Below are positions 19,317-28,607 of a stretch of DNA of 64,000 nt, piece by piece (positions within the stretch are counted from its first letter, which is position 1; every line of letters begins with the position of its first letter). The translations under genes were made by a program, and so were the position numbers. The notes beneath the pieces are model-generated. The model had not been told where the DNA came from. It did no database searches and saw only the letters and a list, made by a program, of their open reading frames with translations. This stretch comes from Clostridium sp. cel8 (GTDB taxonomy: Bacteria > Bacillota > Clostridia > Clostridiales > Clostridiaceae), in the NCBI RefSeq assembly GCF_014050525.1, contig NZ_JACGAG010000001.1:196501-260500 (forward strand), in the 5' to 3' direction.

Positions 19317-19619
19317 TTATTCAGCCACAAGTTCTTCCTCTGGTAAAGGATAAACACTAGCTTTTTTTCTGTTTTTCCCTACTCTTTCAAATCTAACTAC
19401 ACCATCTACTTTAGCAAATAGTGTGTCATCTGAACCTATTCCTACATTATTTCCAGGATGAATCTTTGTTCCTCTCTGTCTAACTAGTATGTTACCAGCT
19501 AATACAAATTCTCCGTCTGCAGCCTTTGCACCTAATCTCTTAGATTCACTTTCTCTACCGTTTCTTGAACTACCTACTCCTTTTTTATGAGCAAATAACT
19601 GAAGATCTATAGTAAACAT
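19317..19619 (-). CDS. rpmA: 50S ribosomal protein L27 with cleavable N-terminal leader
   Basis: 100 residues. The start [14 protein letters not shown] is the Firmicute form of L27 in which the first nine residues are removed (after LFA) by the cysteine protease Prp, exposing the HKKG end that reaches the peptidyl-transferase centre. The frame opens further upstream, but the ATG at 19619 has AAGGAGGTG ahead of it and gives the known N-terminus. It lies 4 bases after prp. Confidence 0.96.
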   Translation of the reverse strand: MFTIDLQLFAHKKGVGSSRNGRESESKRLGAKAADGEFVLAGNILVRQRGTKIHPGNNVGIGSDDTLFAKVDGVVRFERVGKNRKKASVYPLPEEELVAE

Positions 19620-19623
19620 GTAC

Positions 19624-19950
19624 CTACACCTCCTTAACACATATATTTATATATTTACCATAACTTAATTCTATTCTCTCTAATCCAAGCAACATGGTTT
19701 TCATAAGTACCTGGCATTTACTTACATCACTTTGTGACATATTTTCCAAAGAAAAACTCAAAAACCCATTATCTATCGAATAGTTAACATCAAGATTTAA
19801 AACTTCTGTCAGTCCAATTAATATACTTTGGGACAATACAGACACAGCACAACATACTAAGTCATACCCTTCTTCAACGGAATCTGCATGCCCTTTTAAT
19901 TTAACTGAAACCAAATTACTTGATTTTTTTTTAAATTCAACATTAATCAT
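19624..19950 (-). CDS. prp: Ribosomal-processing cysteine protease Prp
   Basis: 108 residues. The catalytic pair is visible as His21 in [12 protein letters not shown] and a cysteine at 33 or 34 in LVCCAVS. Prp removes the N-terminal leader of L27, and its gene lies between rplU and rpmA in essentially all bacteria that carry that leader, exactly as here. It overlaps neither neighbour but is within 2-4 bases of both. Confidence 0.93.
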   Translation of the reverse strand: MINVEFKKKSSNLVSVKLKGHADSVEEGYDLVCCAVSVLSQSILIGLTEVLNLDVNYSIDNGFLSFSLENMSQSDVSKCQVLMKTMLLGLERIELSYGKYINICVKEV

Positions 19951-19952
19951 AA

Positions 19953-20267
19953 CTAAGCATCTATTTTTTCTATCTGCAATTTAGTATATGGCTGTCTATG
20001 TCCCTGTTTCTTTCTGTAATCTTTCTTTCTCTTGTACTTAAATACAACCACTTTCTTCTTCTTTCCTTGAGCTAGAACTTTAGCACTTACTTTAGCACCT
20101 TCTACTTTTGGCTTTCCAACAACTAATTCACCATCTTCTTTGCTTACTGCAAGAACATTGTCAAATTCAACTGTTGAGTCTACCTCGGAGTTAATCTTTT
20201 CAACATATATAATGTCTCCTTCTGAAACCTTATACTGCTTTCCTCCTGTAACTACAACTGCATACAT
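19953..20267 (-). CDS. rplU: 50S ribosomal protein L21
   Basis: 104 residues: [14 protein letters not shown] at the start, the [31 protein letters not shown] block at the end. The frame is open 17 codons upstream, but the ATG at 20267 has a perfect AGGAGGTG and starts at the universal N-terminus. Its message carries a structured leader. Confidence 0.97.
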   Translation of the reverse strand: MYAVVVTGGKQYKVSEGDIIYVEKINSEVDSTVEFDNVLAVSKEDGELVVGKPKVEGAKVSAKVLAQGKKKKVVVFKYKRKKDYRKKQGHRQPYTKLQIEKIDA

Positions 20268-20400
20268 AAAAAAACACCTCCTCAATCCAGTCTCGCCTAA
20301 AAGGTATGTAGAAAACATCTACAATTTAAACCTATTTCGTGCGGTCTACAAAGGGTATTTTAGCATACATGATTTGCTTTGTAAAGTTTTAATTACAAAT
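20268..20400 (-). ncRNA. Probable L21 leader (cis-regulatory RNA upstream of rplU)
   Basis: In the minus-strand RNA a hairpin with arms AGGT / ACCT and GTAGA / TCTAC (5-base loop) lies at about 20299-20332, flanked by short conserved-looking single-stranded parts. Firmicutes carry an L21 leader element at this position. The family assignment rests on position and on the presence of structure; a covariance search was not possible. Confidence 0.5.
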
Positions 20401-20410
20401 TCAATTGGCT

Positions 20411-21841
20411 TTACTGCTCTACTTCAACCTTGAATTCACTAAAACTTTGAATCTGATTTGAAAACACAAGAGGTTCTACTTTAAAATATTCTCCTCTTCC
20501 ATAAGTTAAATAAATATTTTTATCTAAAGCACCTATACTTTCTAAAAATCTCTTTTTATTTTGCTGAATATTCTCTTTATAAGCATTTCCTATTTGAAGA
20601 TGAATATTCTTTTCCTGTATTTTTTTTATCTTATTACATATAAGCATACTTATATAGGAAAATTTTATTCTTCTACCTTTCCCATCGCACAATTTACAAT
20701 CTTCATCTATATAATCAACTATTGATCTTCCTGATCTTTTTCTAGCTATTTGAATAAGGTTTAAATCTGTAAATGGATATATCACTGTCTTATTTTTATC
20801 ATTAGAAAATCCTTTTTTCAACGTGTCCATTACTCTATTTTTCATTTCATCATTATCCATATCAATAAAATCTATCAATATAATACCGCTCAAATTTCTA
20901 AGTCTTACCTGACGAGAAATTTCCTCTGCAGCCTGAATATTTGTAGTAAGTACTGTATTTTCCATGTGTTTGTTTTTTATGTTTTTCCCTGAATTTACAT
21001 CCACCACATACATTGCTTCAGTTCTATCAATAACTATGTATCCACCACATTTTAGATATACTTTTCTATTTCTGAGAGCAAGTATATCTTTCTCAATATT
21101 ACTGTACTCATGTATATTTATAAATTCATTACAGAATTCTACTCTGTTTTCATCATATCCGTATTCTTTTAAAAAAGAAACAACATCTTCATAAGTTTTC
21201 CTACTATTTGTAAATATTTTAAAATCATTTACTTCTAATCTATCTCTTAAAACTTTTTGTACAAGTCCTCCATTGTCAAAAATAAGTTCAGGCTTTACCG
21301 AATATCTAGCTTTTCTCACTACATCATTGTAAATTTTATATAATTTATTGAGCTCTTTTTGTATAGTATTAACAGAAATATTCTCTGCTGCCGTTCTAAT
21401 TGTAACACCTAAATCTTTGGGAACACAGAGATTTTCACATACTGTTTTTTTAAATTCACTGCTGACTATTTTCTTTGAAAACTTTATACCCTTATTAAAA
21501 GTATTCAGCACACAATATTTCCCGGGCACATCAATATAATTTGTCACTTTAGCAGCCTTTTTACCTAAATTTTCTTTTACAACTTGAACTAAAACTTCAT
21601 CACCTTTTCTAAGCCTTGTATTCTTAAACTTACTGTCTATATACATATAGGCTTTTTTATTAATTCCTATATCTATAAAAGCAGATTTTATAGCAGGAAC
21701 TATGTTTTTAACAACTCCTTTATATATTTCTCCTGGATATATTTCATCTTTTTCTTTAAAAAACAACTCATTCATTACACCATTTTCTAGAATTACAATT
21801 CTTAAAAGCTCATTACCTTCATCTATAAATATAGATCTCAA
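20411..21841 (-). CDS. rng: Ribonuclease G/E family endoribonuclease
   Basis: 476 residues, RNase G-like length. It has an N-terminal S1-like domain (YPGEIYKGVVKNIVPAIKSAFIDIG), the catalytic carboxylates in MYVVDVNSGKN and GIILIDFIDM, and a zinc-link cysteine motif DCKLCDGKGR. Initiation is at a TTG with AGGTG 6 bases upstream. The gene lies after the TIGR03936 gene and before the rplU leader, the usual clostridial order. It probably acts in 16S rRNA maturation or mRNA turnover. Confidence 0.93.
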   Translation of the reverse strand: MRSIFIDEGNELLRIVILENGVMNELFFKEKDEIYPGEIYKGVVKNIVPAIKSAFIDIGINKKAYMYIDSKFKNTRLRKGDEVLVQVVKENLGKKAAKVTNYIDVPGKYCVLNTFNKGIKFSKKIVSSEFKKTVCENLCVPKDLGVTIRTAAENISVNTIQKELNKLYKIYNDVVRKARYSVKPELIFDNGGLVQKVLRDRLEVNDFKIFTNSRKTYEDVVSFLKEYGYDENRVEFCNEFINIHEYSNIEKDILALRNRKVYLKCGGYIVIDRTEAMYVVDVNSGKNIKNKHMENTVLTTNIQAAEEISRQVRLRNLSGIILIDFIDMDNDEMKNRVMDTLKKGFSNDKNKTVIYPFTDLNLIQIARKRSGRSIVDYIDEDCKLCDGKGRRIKFSYISMLICNKIKKIQEKNIHLQIGNAYKENIQQNKKRFLESIGALDKNIYLTYGRGEYFKVEPLVFSNQIQSFSEFKVEVEQ

Positions 21842-21867
21842 AACTTCACCTCATTTATAAAACATAC

Positions 21868-22578
21868 TCAATACAATTCTACTATTTCTAGAAGAGGCAT
21901 CATCTTTCCTTTATATATTCCATACAGCTCCTTCCTCATTATATCCACAAAGGCATCAAAATTTACATTTCTTGTATTTTTCTGTATAAACTGCGCTAAA
22001 AGTGAACAGGATAGATTTTCTATACTTCCACAGCTAATTGTAGTATCAATTACTAAAGTGTTCCCAGATACTTTGTATTCAATATTCTTTACAAATTTCT
22101 TTAAATCAGACTCTTTTTCTCCTCTCTTTGTCTTCTTAATAGCTCTCCATTCAGGCATTTCAAGTATATTTTTCATATCTTTATTTATATTTGAAATATC
22201 ATTATACTTTATTTTTATAATATATCTTGCTGCTCTAATTTCCGCCATAGATTTAAATACTTTTTTATTTGGATCATCACTTATTTTTCTTACGCCTAAT
22301 ACTTTTATACCAGCAGGTGAATTTTCATTAAGCCTAGACTTTATTTCATCTTCTGACACTTCATTTTCAAAAGAAATATCCATATACTCTCCACAGGAAT
22401 ATACTCCTACAGGAAGGGGCTGTGCAATAGACATATTTATATGTGGATTAAATCCATTAGAATATTTAACTGGTAATTCGGATCTTCTTATCATTCTTTG
22501 AATAGTCCTCATAAGGTCAAGGTGTCCTATAAACTTTATACTGCTTTCTTTAGTGAATTTGATTAAATATCGCACCAT
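21868..22578 (-). CDS. TIGR03936 family radical SAM-associated protein (DUF2344)
   Basis: 236 residues. The conserved start (FTKESSIKFIGHLDLMRTIQRMIRRSELPVKYS region) and NPHINMSIAQPLPVG are family features. The gene is always linked to the TIGR03960 radical SAM gene, whose 3' end it overlaps by 29 bases here; in some bacteria the two are fused. The start chosen at 22578 uses GGAGG 11 bases upstream. The biochemical function is unknown; the constant link to rng/rplU suggests RNA or ribosome modification. Confidence 0.88.
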   Translation of the reverse strand: MVRYLIKFTKESSIKFIGHLDLMRTIQRMIRRSELPVKYSNGFNPHINMSIAQPLPVGVYSCGEYMDISFENEVSEDEIKSRLNENSPAGIKVLGVRKISDDPNKKVFKSMAEIRAARYIIKIKYNDISNINKDMKNILEMPEWRAIKKTKRGEKESDLKKFVKNIEYKVSGNTLVIDTTISCGSIENLSCSLLAQFIQKNTRNVNFDAFVDIMRKELYGIYKGKMMPLLEIVELY

Positions 22579-24412
22579 TAAAACATTCTCCTCCCTCAAC
22601 ATTTGAATTTGCTCCACATTTTCTACACCCCTGTCTGCAATCAGGAGTTATTTCTGCATTCTTGGCTTTTTCATTTTCCCTTATAAGATATTCTTTTTTA
22701 ACTCCTATATCTATAAAGTCCCAAGGTAAAACTTCATCATAACTTCTATTTCTATAGGCATAAAAGTCACCATCTACACCGCACTTTTTAAATGCATCCA
22801 TCCATATGTCGAAGTTGAAATACTCAGACCATCCATCAAACTTTGCACCCATTTTAAAAGCCTCTACTAAAACATCACAAACTTTCCTATCACCTCTTGC
22901 AAATATAGCCTCTAAATAGCTTACTGGACTTTCATGCCACTTATAGGTTATTTGTTTACTTTTTATAGATTTTCTAATACATTTAATCTCATTTTTTACA
23001 TCATCCATAGATATTTGTGGAACCCATTGAAATGGTGTAAATGGTTTCGGAACAAATATAGCTGTACTTACAGTTACCTTAAGTCCCTTTTTTCTCTTTT
23101 CTTTAGGAACTGAATAATATTCATTAACTACCTTTTCTGCAAGTTTTGCAATGCCTTCTATATCCTCCATTGTTTCACATGGAAGACCTATCATAAAGTA
23201 AAGTTTTATTGTAGACCATCCAGATTCAAAGGCACTTCTTACAGAATTAATAAGGTCATCTTCTGTAACTCCCTTATTTATTACATCTCTAAGTCTTTGA
23301 CTTCCTGCCTCAGGAGCAAAAGTAAGTCCAGTCTTTCTAACTTTCTGTATTTCATTTATTAATCCTACAAAAAATGAATCTATTCTAAGAGATGGAAGGG
23401 ATACTCCAACTTTTTTATCTTTATATTTTTCCATAAAATCATGTACAAGATTTTTTAAGTTGGAATAGTCACATACACTAAGAGATGTAAGTGAAACTTC
23501 AGAATATCCAGTACTTTTTATAAGCTTATCAGCTTCTTTTAAAAGGGTATCCTCAGTTTTTTCTCTAACAGGTCTGTATATCATGCCAGCCTGACAAAAT
23601 CTACAACCTCTTGTACATCCTCTAAAAGTTTCAAGCATTATTCTATCATGTACTATATCAGTATATGGAACTATAAGTTTATCTGGATACTTAGCATGAT
23701 TAAAGTCAGATATTACTCTCTTTTTTACCTTTTTCGGTACATCATCATATAGAGGAACAAATTCCTTTAACGTTCCATCTTCATTATAATGTGCTTCATA
23801 TAGTGAAGGAACGTATATACCTCCTATATGTGATGCTTCCCTTAAAAACTCTTTTTTCTTCCCTTTACCCTTGTATTTCTTGTATAGTTCTATCACTTCC
23901 TGAAGCTGCTCTTCTCCCTCTCCAAGTGCAAATATATCTGCTATATCATAAAGGGGTTCAGGATTATATGCACATGGTCCTCCACATATCACAATTGGAT
24001 CATTCTCCCCTCTTTCAGATGCCCTTACAGGAAGTCCTGCAAGATCAATCATGTTCAATATATTTGTATAACTCATTTCATATTGAAGAGTAAATCCTAT
24101 AAAATCAAAGTCAGTAATTGGATCTTTACTTTCAAGTCCATATAATGGTATGTCATTTTCCCTCATTAATTTTTCAAGATCAGGCCATGGTGCAAAAACC
24201 CTCTCACAGTAGGTATCCTCTCTAGTATTTAATATATAATAAAGTATCCTCATGCCAAGATGTGACATTCCAACTTCATATACATCTGGAAAGCAAAATG
24301 CAAATCTAATATCTATGTCTTTTTTATCCTTTATAAATGAATTCAGTTCTCCTCCAATATAGCGGGACGGTTTTTCAACTTTGAACAATATATCATCAGA
24401 AATTCTATTCAT
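22550..24412 (-). CDS. TIGR03960 family B12-binding-type radical SAM protein
   Basis: 620 residues. An N-terminal region resembling a cobalamin-binding domain (FCFPDVYEVGMSHLGMRILYYIL) precedes the radical SAM core, whose cluster cysteines are in FRGCTRGCRFCQAG. The C-terminus carries a further cysteine set (CRQGCRKCGANSN and a final Cys). It is encoded together with its TIGR03936 partner. Substrate unknown; no experimental function is known to me for this subfamily. Confidence 0.9.
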   Translation of the reverse strand: MNRISDDILFKVEKPSRYIGGELNSFIKDKKDIDIRFAFCFPDVYEVGMSHLGMRILYYILNTREDTYCERVFAPWPDLEKLMRENDIPLYGLESKDPITDFDFIGFTLQYEMSYTNILNMIDLAGLPVRASERGENDPIVICGGPCAYNPEPLYDIADIFALGEGEEQLQEVIELYKKYKGKGKKKEFLREASHIGGIYVPSLYEAHYNEDGTLKEFVPLYDDVPKKVKKRVISDFNHAKYPDKLIVPYTDIVHDRIMLETFRGCTRGCRFCQAGMIYRPVREKTEDTLLKEADKLIKSTGYSEVSLTSLSVCDYSNLKNLVHDFMEKYKDKKVGVSLPSLRIDSFFVGLINEIQKVRKTGLTFAPEAGSQRLRDVINKGVTEDDLINSVRSAFESGWSTIKLYFMIGLPCETMEDIEGIAKLAEKVVNEYYSVPKEKRKKGLKVTVSTAIFVPKPFTPFQWVPQISMDDVKNEIKCIRKSIKSKQITYKWHESPVSYLEAIFARGDRKVCDVLVEAFKMGAKFDGWSEYFNFDIWMDAFKKCGVDGDFYAYRNRSYDEVLPWDFIDIGVKKEYLIRENEKAKNAEITPDCRQGCRKCGANSNVEGGECFNGAIFNQIH

Positions 24413-24492
24413 TAGAATCCTCCTCTTAAGTACATTTTTATAATCTCATGCAAAGTCATCATTTTTATATTCTAACATAACCCTATGTTTTT

Positions 24493-25350
24493 TTAAACAT
24501 TATCACCTTTTGGGTAATTTAAAAATTCTTCCAACGTTATATTACCATATACTTTTAATCCTTCTATTATCTCTTCTTCATATATAACATCTAAAATTTT
24601 CATATTATCATCAAGTACATTAAAAATATTATACTTGTTTTTATCAAACATGGACATAGCAGTAAGTAAATCCTTCTTATAATGTATTGACATACTTCTA
24701 TTTTCCATGTATCCTCTTTTTAAAAATTTATATTTCTTTTTAATAATATCACTCATAAGTATATATGATATCCTTTCATTTTCTTTAAGAGAAGATATAA
24801 CTATAAACAATCCAATAATTCCAATATTAAAAAAACCTTCTCCTTTTAAAAAGCTTATTAAGTAAATGAGCATTAATATACCTCCTATAATAATGCTCAC
24901 AATTATCATTATTTTATTTGCTCTTCTATAATTAGTCTTAAAATTCAATATATCTCTTAAAATTCTTCCACCATCTAATGGGAATGCAGGTATTAAATTA
25001 AATAAACCTATACCTAAATTTATATAACATAGCATATAAGCTAAATTAATCTGCGTCTTTATATAAAAAAAATAAAATACAACTGAAAAAAACAAATTTG
25101 CCAAAGGAGCACAGGCAGATATTACAATGTCTTCTTCTTTATTCGCCTCATCTAAATCCCTTAATTTCATTACAGTTCCAATTGGTATGAACTCTATATC
25201 AAATCCAGAAAACTTATAATATCTGGCAACAAGATAGTGAATTAATTCATGGCAAAAAACTATTATAAAGGTATAAAAAATTTGACCTCTATAACCTATG
25301 ATAGTTAAAAATATTACATATGGAATAAAATATTTATTAATTTTTATCAA
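24493..25350 (-). CDS. spoIVFB: Site-2 metalloprotease, SpoIVFB-like (M50)
   Basis: Intramembrane zinc protease that in Bacillus removes the pro-sequence of sigma-K in the mother cell. 285 residues with several membrane helices, the zinc motif HELIH in the second helix, and the third ligand region NLIPAFPLDGGRILRDI. A CBS-like or related C-terminal part follows. It starts at a TTG with GGGGA upstream, 18 bases after the short SpoIVFA-like gene. The locus position between mgsA and the TIGR03960 gene is the usual one. Confidence 0.9.
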   Translation of the reverse strand: MIKINKYFIPYVIFLTIIGYRGQIFYTFIIVFCHELIHYLVARYYKFSGFDIEFIPIGTVMKLRDLDEANKEEDIVISACAPLANLFFSVVFYFFYIKTQINLAYMLCYINLGIGLFNLIPAFPLDGGRILRDILNFKTNYRRANKIMIIVSIIIGGILMLIYLISFLKGEGFFNIGIIGLFIVISSLKENERISYILMSDIIKKKYKFLKRGYMENRSMSIHYKKDLLTAMSMFDKNKYNIFNVLDDNMKILDVIYEEEIIEGLKVYGNITLEEFLNYPKGDNV

Positions 25351-25368
25351 AAATTATTCCCCAATCTT

Positions 25369-25728
25369 TTACTTTGGTATATTCACTTGAAGTCTGTATA
25401 TTATATTATGTGCCTTATCTTCTACAGTCTTAAGATCCACATTACTTAAATTTTGCTTTAGTACCTTATAATCATAGGTTTTATTAAGTAGTTGTTTGGA
25501 ATAATTATATATATCTTTAGTTTGCCGAGTAGGTATAATTTTACATCCTAATACAAATATAGATAAAGCTAAAACTCCTGCTAAATCTCTTATTATACGC
25601 TTTACAATATAATTCATTTTAGATTTTTTAGCATTATTACTTCCACTATTATTATATCTAGGCGAATATTTGACTCTGCTCTTAAGTCCATTGTAATAAT
25701 CCTCATATTGCGAATTATAATAACCCAA
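25369..25728 (-). CDS. Short membrane protein in the spoIVFA position
   Basis: 119 residues: a tyrosine- and asparagine-rich N-terminus, one membrane helix near residues 47-65, and a C-terminal extracytoplasmic stretch with no recognisable M23 peptidase domain. In Bacillus, spoIVFA sits directly upstream of spoIVFB and its product anchors and restrains the protease. By position this is a reduced SpoIVFA-like protein, but sequence similarity is too weak for me to be sure. Start is a TTG with AGGGTG upstream. Confidence 0.7.
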   Translation of the reverse strand: MGYYNSQYEDYYNGLKSRVKYSPRYNNSGSNNAKKSKMNYIVKRIIRDLAGVLALSIFVLGCKIIPTRQTKDIYNYSKQLLNKTYDYKVLKQNLSNVDLKTVEDKAHNIIYRLQVNIPK

Positions 25729-25810
25729 AAATTATCACCCTTCTAATATCATTAATCATAATCTATATATATTTAAATTTGTTCTGAATTATTACATCAC
25801 AATATAGGAT

Positions 25811-25857
25811 AAAAAAATAGCCAGTAACTAAATAGAATAATTCCTAATTACTGACTT
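25811..25857 (-). terminator. Terminator after mgsA
   Basis: A 9-bp stem (AGCCAGTAA / TTACTGACT with one G-T pair) is followed on the minus strand by ATTTTTTT. It closes the unit that ends with mgsA. Confidence 0.75.
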
Positions 25858-25878
25858 AAATAGTTTGTCCATTTTAAA

Positions 25879-26262
25879 TTATAAGTTTTTATCAGCATGC
25901 ATTGTAATTACTTTAGCAAATATCTCTGCAGCAGCCAAATTAGTTGCAAGAGGTACACTGTGTACGTCACATATTCTAAGAAGTGCAGATACATCAGGTT
26001 CATGAGGTTGTGCTGTAAGTGGATCTCTTAAAAAGAAAACAAGATCAATTTTACCCTCTGCAATTTTACCTCCTATTTGTTGATCTCCTCCAAGAGGACC
26101 TGAAAGGAATCTATGAACTTTAAGTCCTGTTGTTTCATTTATCAACTTTCCTGTAGTACCTGTAGCAAAGAGTTCATGTCCTTTGAAAGATTCCTTATAT
26201 CTTCTGACGAAATCTATCATGTCATCTTTTTTCTTATCATGTGCAATAAATGCAATTTTCAT
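25879..26262 (-). CDS. mgsA: Methylglyoxal synthase
   Basis: Converts dihydroxyacetone phosphate to methylglyoxal, a bypass when phosphate is low. 127 residues. Asp60 in [11 protein letters not shown], His87 and Asp90 in AQPHEPD correspond to the catalytic Asp71, His98 and Asp101 of the E. coli enzyme (constant offset of 11). The ribosome site GGAGGT precedes the ATG. It follows rodA, as in related clostridia. Confidence 0.96.
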   Translation of the reverse strand: MKIAFIAHDKKKDDMIDFVRRYKESFKGHELFATGTTGKLINETTGLKVHRFLSGPLGGDQQIGGKIAEGKIDLVFFLRDPLTAQPHEPDVSALLRICDVHSVPLATNLAAAEIFAKVITMHADKNL

Positions 26263-26292
26263 AATACTACCTCCAAGATTAAAAATAATTAT

Positions 26293-26322
26293 AAAATATT
26301 AATACAACAAAATATTAATACA
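26293..26322. repeat. Direct repeat of 14 bp in the rodA-mgsA spacer
   Basis: AAAATATTAATACA occurs twice, 2 bases apart, between the stop of rodA and the start of mgsA. It may be chance in AT-rich DNA or a regulator site for mgsA. Confidence 0.5.
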
Positions 26323-26327
26323 ATAAT

Positions 26328-27449
26328 CTAAAAATTAATTTTCTTTCTTCTCATTCCTATATTCAAAACAAGGGCAATATTTATAAAAGCAGTTAGAATT
26401 GAACTTCCACCGTAGCTCATAAAAGGAAGGGTTATTCCTGTTATTGGAAGTAATCCTATAGTCATTCCTATATTTTGCAATATTGAAAACAACATTGTAG
26501 AAACAACACCTATACATACTACGGATCCAAATATATCTTTAGCCTCTCTTGCAATACATATTATTCTATACAAAATAATTCCATAAAACAGTATTAGAAC
26601 TATTGCTCCTAAAAATCCCCATTCTTCTCCAACTACTGAAAATATAAAATCTGTAGATGCAAATGGAACGTATCCACCAGAAATCTGTGTTCCCTGCAAA
26701 AATCCCTTTCCCAAAAATCCACCAGAACCTATTCCTATCTGTGATTGTCTAAGTTGAAGTGCATAAGAGGTTTCATACTTCACAGGATTGAAAAGAGCTA
26801 TAATTCTCATCTTTTGATAATCCTCTATAAGTGAAAATTTCCAGGCAACAGTTATTAGCCCTGCAACAGCTACAATACCTCCAGATATCACCCTAAAATC
26901 CAATCCTGATACAAAATATATACCAAGTACAGTAAAAAAGCAGACCATAGTCATACCAAGATCAGGCTGAATTACTATAAGAGACATTGGAATTACTGCA
27001 TATAAAGTAAGTTTAAAAAAGTTTTTTACATTATTTATATTACCTTCCATGTTATCCAACTCTTTTGCTATCATAAGTATTATACCCACTTTTGCAATCT
27101 CCGATGGCTGGAAGGAAATAGATCCTATTTTTATCCAGGAGGAAGCACCATTTACAGTAGACTTTATACCTGGAATACAATTAAGCACAAGTAAAAATAC
27201 TCCAAACCAATAGAATATACTTGCGTAATCCTTTATTACAGCATAGTCTATTACTAATATTATGTATGTTAATATAATACCTCCTATAATCCATATAACT
27301 TGACTTTTGAGTGTTGAAAATCCCCTTGTCATACGAGTGGCACTATATATATTTAAAGCTCCAAATATGGCAACTACAAGTACTGTTATTATTATTGTAA
27401 AATCCAGTTCTCTTAGAAATCTCTTTTCAATAGTGATCTTTTCTAGCAT
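26328..27449 (-). CDS. rodA: Rod-shape SEDS glycosyltransferase RodA
   Basis: Polytopic membrane enzyme that polymerises lipid II in the elongation machinery with PBP2. 373 residues with about ten helices and the SEDS signatures IGSISFQPSEIAKVGIILM, VGEEWGFLGA and the C-terminal TGITLPFMSYGGSS. ATG at 27449 is preferred to a TTG five codons upstream that overlaps a G-rich ribosome site. It has its own predicted promoter after the minE terminator. Confidence 0.95.
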   Translation of the reverse strand: MLEKITIEKRFLRELDFTIIITVLVVAIFGALNIYSATRMTRGFSTLKSQVIWIIGGIILTYIILVIDYAVIKDYASIFYWFGVFLLVLNCIPGIKSTVNGASSWIKIGSISFQPSEIAKVGIILMIAKELDNMEGNINNVKNFFKLTLYAVIPMSLIVIQPDLGMTMVCFFTVLGIYFVSGLDFRVISGGIVAVAGLITVAWKFSLIEDYQKMRIIALFNPVKYETSYALQLRQSQIGIGSGGFLGKGFLQGTQISGGYVPFASTDFIFSVVGEEWGFLGAIVLILFYGIILYRIICIAREAKDIFGSVVCIGVVSTMLFSILQNIGMTIGLLPITGITLPFMSYGGSSILTAFINIALVLNIGMRRKKINF

Positions 27450-27477
27450 CCTACCTACCCCCAATATAACTAATATG

Positions 27478-27486
27478 ATTATACCA
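27478..27486 (-). promoter_or_regulatory. Extended -10 promoter for rodA
   Basis: The minus strand reads TGGTATAAT, a TGN-TATAAT extended -10, about 30 bases before the rodA ATG. No strong -35 is visible; the upstream terminator T-tract occupies that place. Confidence 0.55.
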
Positions 27487-27492
27487 TATTAA

Positions 27493-27524
27493 TTAAAAAA
27501 AGCTATGCATCAATACATAGCTAT
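27493..27524 (-). terminator. Terminator after minE
   Basis: The stem AGCTATG / CATAGCT with a loop of about 8 bases is followed on the minus strand by seven T residues. It overlaps the last codons of minE. Confidence 0.8.
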
Positions 27525-27781
27525 TTTTTGTGTTTCACATTTTTTATAGGCACACTTGCAATTAATGCCGGAGCATCCAATTCTTTTTCAGATGTCATCT
27601 TTACATCTATATCTCCAAAATCAACCTCCATATATTTTGAAAGTACTTTTAAAATATCTTCTTTTATATTTTCAAGCAGATCAGGAGAAATATTGGATCT
27701 ATCATGTATAAGTATCAATCTAAGTCTTTCTTTAGCTACTTTTTTGGAAGACTGCTTAGAAAACATATTAAGTAAATCCAT
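27521..27781 (-). CDS. minE: Cell division topological factor MinE
   Basis: 86 residues. The N-terminal amphipathic membrane-targeting part (MDLLNMFSK) is followed by the MinD-contact region (AKERLRLILIHDRSNISPDLLENI) and the dimerisation region (VSKY-like VLSKYMEVD). The ATG at 27781 is chosen; GGGGGT lies upstream and the frame's earlier ATG is inside it. It overlaps nothing and follows minD by 14 bases. Presence of MinE rather than only DivIVA suggests an oscillating Min system. Confidence 0.93.
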   Translation of the reverse strand: MDLLNMFSKQSSKKVAKERLRLILIHDRSNISPDLLENIKEDILKVLSKYMEVDFGDIDVKMTSEKELDAPALIASVPIKNVKHKK

Positions 27782-27795
27782 TATATTACCCCCTA

Positions 27796-28593
27796 TCATT
27801 TAATCTTAAATAATCTTTTTATAGACGAAAAAAATCCTTGTTGATTTTGACTGAAATCTATAAATGGTACTTCTTTACCTGTAATCCTTGCAGATATATT
27901 TCTAAATGCTTGTCCAGATACAGATTTTTCTTCTAAAACTACAGGTTCACCATTGTTAGTAGATATAGTTATATCTCTATCATCTGGAACTACTCCTATT
28001 AATTCTATAGCAAGACTATCAAGTATATCATTTACATCAAGCATTTGACCACTTTTAACCATATCATAATTTATTCTATTTACTATAAGCTGATGATTTT
28101 CAAGCCCTTTAGAGTCAAGCTTTCCAATAACCCTATCTGAGTCCCTTACTGATGTAACTTCTGGGTTAACTACAATAAGTGCTCTATCAGCTCCTACAAT
28201 TGCATTTTCAAATCCCTGTTCTATACCTGCTGGACAATCAATTAAAACATAATCAAACTCTCTTTTCAGTTCAGATATCAAATTAAACATATCATCACTG
28301 TTTACATCTTCTTTATCTCTAGTTTGAGCTGTTGGAAGTAAATAAAGATTAGAAAGCCTCTTATCTCTTATAAGTGCTTGCTTTAGTTTGCACTTTCCCT
28401 CTATAACATCTACAAGTGTAAATACAATTCTATTTTCCAGTCCCATTAACACATCTAAATTTCTAAGTCCTGTATCACCATCAACTACAACTACGCTATA
28501 ATTTAAAGATGCTAGGCCAGTACCTAGATTAGCTGTAGTGGTAGTTTTTCCAACTCCTCCTTTGCCTGATGTTACTACAATTGCTTCTCCCAT
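27796..28593 (-). CDS. minD: Septum site-determining ATPase MinD
   Basis: 265 residues with the deviant Walker A VTSGKGGVGKTTTTANLG at the N-terminus, and the DCPAGIEQGFENAI block. The C-terminus (QGFFSSIKRLFKIK) is the amphipathic helix that binds the membrane when ATP is bound. The ATG at 28593 has GGAGGT upstream. It recruits MinC and is released by MinE. Confidence 0.96.
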   Translation of the reverse strand: MGEAIVVTSGKGGVGKTTTTANLGTGLASLNYSVVVVDGDTGLRNLDVLMGLENRIVFTLVDVIEGKCKLKQALIRDKRLSNLYLLPTAQTRDKEDVNSDDMFNLISELKREFDYVLIDCPAGIEQGFENAIVGADRALIVVNPEVTSVRDSDRVIGKLDSKGLENHQLIVNRINYDMVKSGQMLDVNDILDSLAIELIGVVPDDRDITISTNNGEPVVLEEKSVSGQAFRNISARITGKEVPFIDFSQNQQGFFSSIKRLFKIK

Positions 28594-28607
28594 AAAAAAA
28601 ACCTCCA

